From Volvox africanus (lineage: Eukaryota > Chlorophyta > Chlorophyceae > Chlamydomonadales > Volvocaceae), in assembly GCA_030268105.1 (NCBI GenBank), contig BSDZ01000086.1, positions 3,798,501 through 3,862,500 on the forward strand: a stretch of DNA of 64,000 bases, written 5' to 3'. The notes under the pieces were generated by a model. The model saw only the letters and a program-made list of their open reading frames with translations. It was not told where the DNA came from and did not search any database. Positions 46,501-58,100 of this stretch are shown in pieces; the stretch's first letter is position 1; every line of letters starts with the position of its first letter. Made by a program: the position numbers and the translations under genes.

Positions 46501-47545
46501 GTCTACGTTATACCGTAAGACAGCACTTATAGAGCTGCTTTGTTCCGTCATCTGCTTCCCGTGACGCCCCGTAATGAACCCCCCTCCGGCCCTGCATAGC
46601 ATACAACCCCATCCGGGCGCTCCATTCTTTCCGTGACAATAAGTCCACCCTGCTGCTGGCTACCGGTGCGGCGGCCCGCGGACTGGACCTTCCTGGAGTA
46701 TCTCACGTCTACAGTCTGGGGCCCCCTCCGGACGCCACCCAGTATCTGCACCGAGCGGGGAGGGCAGGCAGGATTGGGTCCACATCGGGTAAGGGGAAGC
46801 AGCCCCTTTGACCTTTTAGACGAGCCGCGTGTAACAGCAACAAAAACTATTTTGCTATGTATGTAGTTAATGATATATGCTTCATCCTTCATTTGTATTA
46901 TGTTTAGGGATTTATAAGCACGTTAGATGAAACCCCTAAAAGGAAAACGAGAAACCCTGACGAGCACGTCGGATCAGCGACGCGCGTTCTGAATGGCCAA
47001 AGGACTGTCAGATGGGCTGCCCCGGCCGGAGAAGACTATCGGATAACGCTGATGTTCTTAAACCCGTAACAGTACCTGCCGCATACGGCATGGCGGTCCT
47101 GTACCTTCACTGAGATGTGGTCGGACGCAACACTGATCACCACCGTTCGGTATCCAGCTTGGATTGGGTGACCCATGCAGGCGGTGTCGTGACGACGCTG
47201 GTCACCCCGGAGGAGCTCCCGTTACTGCTGGAAATAGGTCGCCAGTTGGGCATACGACTGGTGGAGGAGGAGGAGGCGAGCGGGGAAGTAGTGGGAATGC
47301 TTCCCCGGCTGCAGGCACCCCCAGATGAGGATGATGAGCTCCAGGAGGGCGAGAAGGGTGAGGTGGGGACGCAGGGGGCGAGCGACGGCGTGCGGTTGCG
47401 GAGGGGAGCTGCCGCAGGAGGGGACCCGGGGCAAGGCGGCAAGCGCAGACGGGGGGAGGGTGAGGGAGACGCCGGCCTGAGTGAGGATCTGGGCGACGTG
47501 GACAAGCTGCGTAAGGGACTGGAGGACTTGTTCAACCTAATGTAG
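40551..47545 (+). CDS. DEAD-box RNA helicase, RH58-like, with UVR motif
   Basis: Exons: up to 41021 (5' end not found; frame already open before 40551), 41374-41551, 41938-42086, 42552-42701, 43036-43200, 43399-43518, 44178-44246, 44981-45039, 45313-45512, 45887-46081, 46600-46788, 47181-47545. About 770 residues. The first exon is rich in Ser, Arg, Ala and Thr, like a chloroplast transit peptide. A UVR-type motif (LAAAIQSEDFELAAAVRDQL) follows. The helicase core has a Q motif (FPTEIQ), motif I ASETGSGKT, Ia PTMEL, motif II DEVD instead of DEAD, VGAT for motif III, LFTN for IV, LLATGAAARGLDLP for V (Asp replaced by Gly) and an intact VI, HRAGRAGR. The DEVD box and a TPEELPLLLEIGRQL segment after motif VI recall plant RH58, a chloroplast-predicted helicase. 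The C terminus is acidic and basic, probably disordered. Two consecutive introns use GC donors. Role inferred: organellar RNA metabolism. Confidence 0.85.
41374..41448 (+). other. UVR motif coding segment in helicase exon 2
   Basis: The 25 residues starting at the exon 2 acceptor fit the UvrB/UvrC (UVR) motif: a helix with ALxxAIxxEDFExAAxxRDxLRR. The motif is known in bacterial UvrB/C and in chloroplast proteins such as ClpC and EXECUTER. It stands immediately before the helicase Q motif. Confidence 0.7.
41812..41856. repeat. ACAG microsatellite
   Basis: Imperfect copies of the tetramer CAGA/ACAG in the helicase intron preceding the motif I exon. Confidence 0.85.
42756..42766. repeat. Poly-G tract (11)
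   Basis: An uninterrupted run of 11 G in a helicase intron. It is prone to length error in sequencing and could form a quadruplex with neighbouring G runs. Confidence 0.8.
44100..44112. repeat. Poly-C tract (13)
   Basis: An uninterrupted run of 13 C in a helicase intron, upstream of the exon at 44178. Confidence 0.85.
44374..44480. repeat. AT-rich tract in helicase intron
   Basis: About 100 bases of strongly A/T-rich sequence with TTAATTAATT and ATATATTACATATT units, contrasting sharply with the GC-rich introns around it. Confidence 0.7.
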
Positions 47546-47560
47546 TTGGACATCTATATA

Positions 47561-47568
47561 TGTATATA

Positions 47569-47609
<41 letters not shown>

Positions 47610-47616
47610 GTGTGTG
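47561..47616. repeat. TATGTG microsatellite
   Basis: About 55 bases of TGTATG/TATGTG units start 16 bases after the helicase stop codon, in its 3' untranslated region. Confidence 0.9.
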
Positions 47617-48960
47617 ATCATCGTTTGGCAGCAACGTACAGCGGGGGTGGGGCCCTCTGCGCACTGTTCCACTCATTCCTGGAAACTCAGGACAGGCAGA
47701 TCGGGTCCCGTATTCCTGGTTTTCATTTGTGGCCTCTTCGCATCCGTGACCTCCGGTGTTTCGAATTAGCGTTGGCGCTTTTACGTGACCCGACTGGTTC
47801 ACGGAAGCTGATATATGTTGGGACCGTTCGGCGCAGAGCGTGCATTCCTGGGGTGGGGACAAGGGACATCAGCAAAAAACGGTGATGTGAGGCGGATGCG
47901 GCATGACGTTTCTTGTTTATCCCTCATTTTACAGTTCGCAACGCTGTCTAGGGGGTTTAGTACCCCTCATAACGTGCCGCGTTTGCCAGTCATCAATCAC
48001 CGGCTAAGTGCTCGGTGGAATTAAACGGTGCATTCTTTTTGTGCCCTCTCTTGGGCATAACTAGAGAAAACGTGGACACAGGATTCCCCGCGCCCGGTAC
48101 TGTAACTTGGTACCAGCTACTTGGCCATCAAGGCAGCAGAATTTTGGGTCCCCGCCTGCAGCTGTGAATGCACGTTCTGCGTCCTTCGAAGGGTACCGAG
48201 TAAACACCGTTAGGGGAAAGTGACGGCCCAACGTCACGTCCGCCTCGGGGAATAGGTTTGGTGAAGAAAGGATAAGGACCGACTGTACTGAAGGTTCCTG
48301 AAGTTTTATTAGTATGCACTTCTTCCAATGTAAACAAATCCTAGAACCTCGAAAACATACGCGGAACCGCAAGGAGAATATGGAAACGGCATGCATGTGT
48401 AGCCGGTAGATAACGGTGGAGACTGTGCGGTGAGAGGGTCGTCCGGCATTGTGCATGCTGGGGAGAAGGATTTCGGGCGTGGCCAGGATGTGGCAAGGGG
48501 ACGCTAAGTTACCAGGTGCCCAAATCGAGAAATGCTTGCGAACGCCCCCGGGATCTTCACGTGAGACGGACCTGTCAGGGGCTAATCAGCAGGCCTCCGA
48601 CCAATGTGCGAGCCAACAGTCCGGACAGCAACGCGTTCGGCATTAGCTGCAGTGTTTGGTGGACGTCACACATTGCCCTTCCTGCAATGCCATTTATTTG
48701 AACACATCTCCACTTCTCGTTCGCGTCCATCCCTAGTCCGTGGTAACTTTTCGTCACCAGGTCCAAGGGTTGCTGGGATGAAGTTATATGTTAGGGTCTG
48801 CCCAAGTTCCAACATGGCAAACTAATGCGGATACACAGTCGTAGCGCAGTTCATCGTCAGAGATTCCGGGTCAAGATCAGCCTGCGGCTCTCGCCGCCCA
48901 TTTTGACATGAGCAATACATGATAGGTTCACCCCGCGTGCCCTGTGTGAACCATCAAATC

Positions 48961-48965
48961 TTACA
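48961..48965 (-). terminator. TGTAA poly(A) signal of the kinesin gene
   Basis: On the minus strand this reads TGTAA and lies about 210 bases beyond the kinesin stop codon, a usual distance in these algae. Confidence 0.45.
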
Positions 48966-49172
48966 TATGCCCTCACTTTGTGTTCATTTTAAAGAAATCG
49001 GCGACGCCTATGTACTGAGAGGAAGCCGCAGAGGGCAGCCTCGCGCAGCTCGATCCATGCAGTTCGCAGCACCCCCATGCAGTTATGCAAATCCCTTGGT
49101 CGACCACAATATGGTACGGCCCACACTGTCAGCATGCCCCCAGTAACATGCCCCTCCTACCTAACCACGCCT

Positions 49173-52100
49173 TCATGCCGCCCCTCCCCTGGAACCCGCG
49201 GCCCCCCCGCTACTCCCTATTGCCTCCGAGACCCGGTGCACTAACGCCTCCAGCGCAGCCAGCCGATCCAGCAACACTTGTGGCCGCGAGGAGCTCCCGT
49301 CCCCATCCCTTATGTATAATGCGGATGTCAAGGCGCCGGGGGAGGAGCCCGAAACCTGCGTGCCGGGAAAAGAGGGAAGAATCGGAAGAATCAGTTGCGC
49401 CGCGTGTCCCCACCAGTAAAACCAGAAATGAAATGCCCAAGAAAGTAAGAAAGCTGCGGCAAGGCAGGCGGCTTTGAGATCATATTGAATCCCTCACAAA
49501 GCCTGCGGTGGCAGCAGGGCTGAGCAATATTCAGGAGACCGTGAGGTCCCATATCACAAATCGATGGCACAGAAGCTTCATCGTTCCCTCCACACGAACG
49601 TGCATCCACCCACCGGCAATTGGGCCTTCCGGCCCCGGCCACCCACCTCGTTGATAATCTCGGCCAGCATGACTCTGACCTTGGAGTCCAGGATTTGCTG
49701 CAGTGCGCTTCTCTCTTTGGCGGCCGTCAGCGCAGCTGCCCGCAGCTCCGCAACTTCACCTGAGGAACAAAACCATGTCATTTGCCCCCAGATGGAGGCA
49801 AACAGGAGGAGCAACACAGAGGGGGTAAAGGGTTTATGCGTAAGGTGTTAACAATTTTAACGGTTTCACCGGTGTCCCCCAGGCATTCGCATCCACACCC
49901 CAACCCCACATAAACACGTCTGTGACATGGGACGATGGTTCACGGGCACCCGCGCACACATACACACGTACAGGTTCTCACCCGGCGAGGCCAACATGTC
50001 AGTGAGGCTCGACCCGGGGGCAGCAGGCGTCCCCTGGTTGTGGCCCTGCAGTGAATCAGGGCTTCCATACATCAGGTTGGCGGACGAGAACCCCAGCAGA
50101 TTGAGGGACGAGGAAGCCAAAGGCATATGAAAATCAGATGTGCCGCCGAGCACCCAGGTGAACTCGAAAGAGCAGTGACCATGAAGGCCCGGCCACCCTG
50201 TCGGCGGCCTACGATCCTCTTACATGGAACAAGAAGATGGGCGGCGAGTCGTGTTTTGCAACGGCAAACCCGGGTCGAGGTACTAAAGGAGGGGTACCTA
50301 GGGTGGGCGTATTGATAACTGGAAGTCTGATGACCGCGAACGTTGCACCTTATAGGTTGACAAAAGGAAGGAGGACAAGGGCGGTCGTTGCCTGTCATGC
50401 TCGGGCGCCTCGTGTGTATAGAACCAACCCTTTCCTCCTTGAGTGCGAAGCTTGCTAAGCAGGCGCAGTGGACCGCCCAGACTGTTCTCAGTACAGCTCC
50501 ATTCGCTCTGGCGACGCAGAGCTCAGCCCAACCGCGTGCATTACCCTGCCTGCCCCAAGCCCACCATCGTACCGCTTGGCCGTGCGACATGGCGACGCCG
50601 CCACCTGGCGGGAGCCCAACCGACTGGCTGACCGCGGACTGCGGCGCGTTGTGGTACGAGTTGGGTTGATAGGGAAGGGAGGAGGTCGAGGATGAATTAC
50701 CGGAAATGTGCGGCCGCCAGACGGACAATCCGCCGCCGGCCATAGAGCCCGCGGACACTGTGGAACCCCGGGGCGTCACGTCCTGAGAGTCGGGGCCCTG
50801 CGGGGCGGGGATTGGGACGTATTGTGCAGCTGCTCATCCGGGCGAGGCCCAGGGAAAACAATCGGAGCCACGATGAGCATCCGCAGCCAGAAGCATAGGA
50901 GAAGTGCTTCACAGAGGAAGACTTCCCAACCACTGCGGGAACCAACACTTCAAAACCTTCCCAACACATATTGCACACAAACGCGATATACTGACTCTCG
51001 AGGAAACACATACACGCACACATACGGACACACACGGACACACACACTATCTGTAAATTGTACACCTCACGGGACGTTTCCAGCACATCCCTACCTGCAG
51101 CTCCACCGCAGTCCCATCCGCCGAGTACACCAACTGTGGCAACGAGTGATGGAGCCCCGCCATTGTTCGACCTGGGCCCCCCGCCAAAGCACCGTTAGTC
51201 AAAACTGACCCCGGCGGCGCGGGGCCCCTGTAAGGTGTTAATGAAAGATGGCCCCCGGCCCCAGGCGCCTCCCCAATGCCACCAGAGGATGTTCTGCAGA
51301 AACATGTCCACCGGTTGGGTGGGGGGGAATGGAGGTTCATCAGTACTGAGAGCTGGGCAAAGGAAGTGGGAATGGCGCAGCCATGCATGCCAAACTCCAG
51401 AGAGGTCATGTGCGGGCGGTAGACGCGCAGCTGGGGCACGATGTCGCAGCAGCGAGTGCCTGAAACTTGGAACGAAGATTATGGCCAGGACCGCGTGGCC
51501 CCTGCTGCCCAGAGGTATCCGATCAAAAGCGGGACTCAACCTCTCCAATCCTATTTTCATGCTGGTAAAGTCGTGGCCTGCCGGCCCTACCTTGCCATGT
51601 GCCCACCGGCATTCGGCCCCGTGGCGGCGGCTGCAAGGTCTTGTGGGGTCCCCTGCTGCTGCTGTTGTTGTTGGCTACCGGGAGTGCCACCGGGTCCCGC
51701 CCAGTCGCCCAGGGCGTTCTGTAGTGCTGAGGGGTCAATCCCGCGGAGTCCAGCCGGGGAGGCAGCTGCGTGTTCCACTGCGGCCTGGGTCGCGAATGAT
51801 TTGCGGATACCAGGAGGAGGATCCAAGGGATTCAAACAATGTAGACATGAAAGCAAAAACCATAATAAATCACTGGTCCGTCCGAAGAGCAGATGGAAAT
51901 TGCAGACATGCCACGAAGAAATCACCGCACGGGACAACCGGGTGGCTTGAGAGCTTCTCGCCGCAACAAAATGGCGGCCAAGAGGTTACTAGTATTGCTA
52001 TGCGACACTGTGCGTTGCGAGCCTGTGCTTTGCGGTGCAGTGTACACTTTTGCGCCGGACCCTGCGACCCAGTCCAGTTACAGGAAGAAAGACTCCCGCT

Positions 52101-55100
52101 CCGGGGGATCGTTTGGACGCGGCGAAGGTCGGGAGCAGGCAAGCCCTCCATTCCAGCCGACGTGCAAAGCGGGCTGTCCCGAGAATGGGCAGGACCCACG
52201 GAGCAGCCGTGACGCGCCCAGCAGCCACCCAGATTTGCAGAGAACCCGTTATCCCGTCCCCTACCTTTCTCAGGGTAATTAGCTCTGTGGTCTTGGCGTC
52301 AAGTTGGTCCTCCAGCTGGCGTTGATATCTATCGTAGGCATCAAGCTCCTCCTGTACATCGGTGGGGGCGGTATGTGCCAAATCAGGAATGGCGTTTCAA
52401 CAACAGCGCGAAGGGCGATCGCCAACACTCAATGATGTTATGTTATGCTTGCTATCCTTGTTATGTTATCCTATGTTCATTTTTCATGCTCGCATGACTT
52501 ATACTTTTCTTGCAGCTTCCCGTTGTGTGTGGGCAAGCTCCTCCCTCTTTGTCCCTTGTCTCCTCTTGCCTCCCTTAACGGTTCCGTGGGAAGGTTTGGA
52601 CGTATAAAAGCTCCGGCTCGGAACCCAACACACATAGAAACTTGGCCTATGAGCCTGAATGGCCTGCGGATCTGCGAGCTGTGCCCTAAGGCGCCGTGGG
52701 CATGACATAGCCCTCTCCCCCTTCCTCTCACACACACCCCCCCGGCCCGCACCTGCAGGCTGTTGATTCGCTCATCTCTCTCGTTCAGGCGTGCGGTCAA
52801 GGCGATCATAATGTCCCTCTGCTTGAGCAGCAGCTGTTTGTAGCGGTCCACCTCGGCCGATGCGCTACCCTCAGCGTCCTGCCGCTCCGCCTCCAGAGCG
52901 CGGATTCGGGCCTCATAGTGCTCTGAAGGAGGGGCCAACAAAGAAAGCAGGGGCGCAGTCAGACCGCGTGGCGCCCTTTCTTCCACATGAAGAAGAGAGG
53001 GCTTGGGCTGTGCCTCAACTAGACGGACCGGACGGGTAGTTGGGCCTACCCATGTACCCACCCACATACCTTTGACTTTATTCGCCTCACGTTGTAAAAT
53101 CGCCCTGACTGCGGGAACCTCTTGCAGCGCTGCCCCTGAGGAGCCGCCACTCAGTAGCTGGCTTTGCATGGCCTGAAGTAGGAATGGGGAATCGCGAGTT
53201 TGGGGAGTGAGGCGGCCAGTACAGCAAATGATATTTAAGCTGCGACAAACGCAGATGAAAGGGCCGCGGAAACGCAAGCGTGAGGTGAGGAACAAAGCTC
53301 GAGGGCAAGAGTGCGATCATGAATTGGGCAACGCGCCCAAAGGGGAGGCAGGTTAAACAGAGGGCACGAGGGCCCCCTGAGAAGGAGGCGAGGGGCACCC
53401 TAATGTTGAAGAGCAATGAAGAGGATTCGAATGGTATCCGGCGAAGAAGATGCCCTACTTACATGCGAGGCGCATGCAACAGCCCGCACAGATGGCCTAT
53501 CGAGGATCCAGCAGGGCCAATTTAAGACTGTCCCGTAAGGGATGCTCTTTTGACTCCCGTACAGAGCTGTTTCCAATCTCCTGGAACTGCTGGTGCCGTT
53601 CTCTTGTCTACGTCGGCCAAACAAGCCGACACATATTCCGCCGCGACATGTTTAGTCCTTTCCTTGGACTGTGCCACAAAGCTTTCCTACTCGAACCCCC
53701 CTTTCGTGCCACCTAAGTGTCTGTCAAATAAGAAAACTAGTGGGCTGTAATGTGTATGCGTCACAACACAGTCCACACAAACATACACGAAACCCATCGG
53801 TTTCCTCAAATCTTCCCCTCTCTAATGACTGAAAGACCACAAACCTCCCCCTGTCCATGCCAACCTGAATCTTGAGTTCCAGCGCTCGCTTCTCCTCTTT
53901 TTCCCGCAGGAACTCGCGACTGCGCTCCTGCAGGGCATTTTAGGAGAGCAGGATAATAACAGCTGTAAGGACTGACCTGCGTGAATGACACCGTATTTCC
54001 GCACCGTAGGACGGTGGCGCCTGCAGATATGCGCAGTGGACCGTGCAAGTGATGTGGGTCGCTGTGCAGAGGAAGTTGAGATTGTGCATCCAAGCAGTTC
54101 CAAGCTTGCTCCCGAGACGCAGGAATCAAGCCAAGCTGGGATTCGACCTTCCTATTGCATTGCGCGGCGCCTTATCAGTTCAAAGGCTAACCCATTTGCC
54201 ACATTACCTGTAACGCGGTCAGCGCTGCGAGCTTGTCTGCCTCGGCCCGCTTCGCCTGCTCCTCAGCCTGGTGTGACGCCAGAGCCAGATAGCTTAGCGG
54301 ATACATGGCCAAGTGGGGTTGGTGCGTCGGGACTTTGGAGGGTTCCCGGTGTGTATACAACGCCCAGTTACATCACGTCTTCTGAAGGCGGCATGTGGAC
54401 AATCTATACAGTATCATGGTACCGTCCTACAACGTCTGCCTAAAGCAGTTGGGGAATGCACACCGGGTCATGACACAGTATAAGCCCGATAGCTTGGAAC
54501 TATACCTTCAAAAATCCTGATCTCCAACCTCCCTCCTGCCTTGCCTGTCGCCTGGCCAAACGCTTGGATCTGGCCACAACTCACCACAAGTAGCGCGCGC
54601 TTGTCAACTACATTCCGTGACCTTCTCGCCAACTCGTCCCGGAGCCGCCGCAGCTCCCTTTCGTATTTCCGCAGCAGGGTGCGCTGGTCGACGTCCTCAT
54701 TCACGTGCGCCTCGTTCTGAATGTTCTTGGCTCTAAAGGGAAATGAGAGGGAGAGAAGGGAAAGATAAAAATCCACAAACTCGCTAGGGAGGCAGGGAGG
54801 GAGGGGGAAGGGGGAAACAACGGACCCGGTCACATGAAGCCATAGCCACGAGGGAGGGATTGAGGGGTGAAAGAGACAATCGCACATGGAGGGGAAAGGG
54901 TAGACACATGCGCGACACGTGATTGAGCATGGATGAGGCTCAACGCGCGTTGTCTTACCTGTTCGCGAACTTCAGTGTGGATAAGGACTCCTGGAAGGCC
55001 TCCAAAGAGGGCGCAATAGTAGCGATCATGGTGGTACGGCAATTCCCTCCCAGGGAGTCCTCCAGCAGCCGTGTCAATTTGGAGTCACGATAAGGTATGT

Positions 55101-58100
55101 GTGAGCGCTCGCGACGGTCGGTCAGCGCCGCGATGACATTTCCTGGAAGCCAGAGGCAACGACAATTGCAGATGACAGGGGTGCGTCTGGCTCAAAGAAG
55201 CGGATGAAGTAGCTAGCAAAACAAAACTATAGATAGGTGCAATCAATGAGTGGAAAGAGCGGGAAAGTAGGACGGGCGGAACTGAGAAGCGTACGGCAAC
55301 CGTGGCTGGCGAATGGTTAGGGGGCTGTTGTTTAGTAATGTCATTTGTATCGACACTGCTGCTGGACTGACTACGAAACGAAGTGCTTGGGATCAACCAA
55401 GTGCTTTCACGCCATTATCGACGTAGGGCTTGCAGGCGAACAAAACGCCATACGAGAGAGATAACGTTTTGTGAGTATGTCTGTGTGCGCGTGTCGGTCG
55501 GGAGCGTAAACACAGCGGACAGGTAAAGATCTGCTGCAGCATTTCAGAAAGCGAGGGCGGCGACAAGTGCGGCGAGTCCCGGGAGTAACGGCGGCGACAG
55601 CAGGGGCAGCGGGGCCGTGGGTGTGCACCACCGCGGCGAGGGCCGTGCAACCCCGGTGTCCGCGCGGGGCACCGGCGCCCGGAATAGAGGGCGCCGCAGC
55701 CAGGAATCGCAATCCGGTCCTCCGAGGCTCCCAACGAAGAAACCTGTGGTGGCCATGCGCACGCCAGGCCTTCCTACCCGAGGAGCAGCCTTCTGTTGGC
55801 CCGTCACTTGCAACATGCTCCATGAACAAGGCAATTACATCTTAGAACGACCCAATCGCTCCACCAATCACATCTTCGTGCCCCGGCGTTCTTATGGGCC
55901 ATCCACAACTCCACGCAACCCACCCAATGCCGACAAAGATGCGTTGATCTTCTTGCTCTCCTCTAGCCGCCGCCCCACCGCCCCCGTCACGTGCACTCGT
56001 TCACTGCCCGCCAGGTCCACCAGGTTGAGCTTACCCACCTGCGGGGTGGGTTGGGAGGGTGAAGGAAAACCACGGACCCAGCCACAAGAACCCAAGGACG
56101 GCAATGAATGTGGCCCTAAGGGTGCGACACGGATCAAAACACTCTAGGCTTGCCGCGGCTTGTCCTGGTCTGAATTGTACGATGTTGGAAGTTGGAACAA
56201 CATTGCCTGCTACCCTGGCAGGCGGTGTGCCCCCGAAACGCGACCTTTCACCCCATTGATGCGATGGACGTCATCCCCAACGTTCCTCCCTCCCTCCCGC
56301 GTACATGCGCGCGCGCACACACGCGCGCGCGGGGCAAGCTGCAGTCCCACGAATCCCCTATACATGCTAAGCGTTGGGGTTCGGTGCGCGAAAAATATCA
56401 AAGCCTCCCCCTTGCGTTCCTCCTAAGAAAACACGCACTGTGTAGACATTCGCACTGACGCACGCGTTTCCGTTTCCTTATTGCCGACGCCCAAGTAGCT
56501 TTTCACCTCACCTTGATAGACTGTATTGCTGGCACCGTGCTGTCGCCCCCAGTGGTGCTGGAGCTGCTTCTTACCCAGGGGGCACCGCCTAGCAGGAAGC
56601 GAGGAGAGGAGCATAGGAAAAACAACGTTGGTCCGTTCATTCAACGCAGGAACCCTTCCGAGGGAAAGTGGCTGAACACACAGCTTTATGGGCAGGCGGG
56701 AGGGAGAGGGGTGTGCAGACTCGCTGCAGCGCAGGCATTACAGAAAGCTGGTGTGTTTAGCAGATCAGCCCAAAAGCAGTGCAGGATGAAGGGGTGCAGC
56801 CGGAGGTAACTCGGGTGAGCGGCAAAACCATAGCCGTGAGATCTTGGAGGTCCAGGGGAAGGGGGCATTCACTACCGTCAAGTAATGCTAACGCCTCTGT
56901 TTACTCCCTGCCTGGCGGTCCGTCATCTGTCGCAGCCGGGGTTGTGCACTTCTCCACGATGATGACACAGACCGCATGTGAGCGGGACGACACTTCGTTG
57001 AGCTTGGTGGCACCGGTGGCGCGCTGAGATCAAACAGAAGCACGACCCAAGGAGCATCGTGGCATAGGGAGAATACATCAGCACTATGAACACACATAAG
57101 CTTGATCATGCGCCATGACAAAAGGGGCAACTCCATAAAGTCAATGGCGATGGAATTTATTCAGAACGTACACGTGATGGCCCTTAACGGCCGCTCAGCG
57201 GGCCCATTCGATCGCCAACACGAGGTCCCGCGCCGCCACAGCCCATCAGGAGATTATCCGTACCGACCGTGCAACATATGCATGAGCGGGGATTGAAAAC
57301 CTTCCCAGTGAAAGCCCCGACATCCGCACAGGAACTCCTCACTCAATCAACCCCAAAGCCCCACCCCAAACTCCCCATTTGCGCACTCCCCAAGCCTCGC
57401 ATGTCTATATTCGCTTCCGCTGCATCTTCACAGGTGACAGTGCGCTCTGCCCCCCAAGTTTCATGAACCCCGCAGCAGAGGCGCGGGTGCTCCAGCCCCA
57501 AGAGGTTCGTTCTGTCGAGGCCTGAGCCACCTCTCGAACTATACAACCATCCACTCACCAGCGCCTGTCCTCGCTGCATCAGCTGGTAGACCTCCGCTGG
57601 CGAGCGCACCACCCACTCACTTAGCCCTTCCACAAACACGCCGCGGCGGCGGTCCTCCCTGATGGATAACGACGAGCGCTCCGGTTTGAGGAGGTCAGAC
57701 ACCACCTGGGTGGAGGAGGGCATTGCAAAGGAAGGGAATAAGAGAGCAGCGTATAGAACTCCACTTGCGTGTTCGCTAGCCCACAACACAGCAGCATCAT
57801 GCGACCTCACTCATGCACCCGCCCACCTCGTTGTAGATCTGCAGGTATGAAGACCGCACCAGGTATTTGCTGCTCCAGCGTTACAGGTTTGGACGTGTCC
57901 AACAAGGAAAAGGGAGAGGCACAACGGCGACAGTGCTTTCGGTGTACGGCACGGCGGCCAAGGGAAGGGCGTCGAGTAGCATGTGGGCAGACGATACGAA
58001 CCTGGGGTGAGCACGAGGAGGCCGCTCAGCTCTGACTGTCAGTGCCGAGCTGAGGCGCTTGCTTGGGATAAGCGAGCGGCCCAGGCTTGCTCGGAATCTT

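Larger units (their letters stand above)
47546..49172. other. Convergent intergenic region, helicase and kinesin 3' ends
   Basis: The two genes converge here. It holds a TATGTG microsatellite at its left end, a TGTAA at 48101-48105 on the plus strand (possible helicase signal, rather far from the stop) and TTACA at 48961-48965 (TGTAA on the minus strand, suitable for the kinesin). The 131-residue minus frame at 48061-48456 has no support. Confidence 0.5.

Noticed and set aside
50072..50779. 235-residue minus-strand frame taken as one kinesin exon
   Set aside because: It reads through at least one intron; only the part near 50782-50600 has the Ser/Gly-rich composition and splice context expected.
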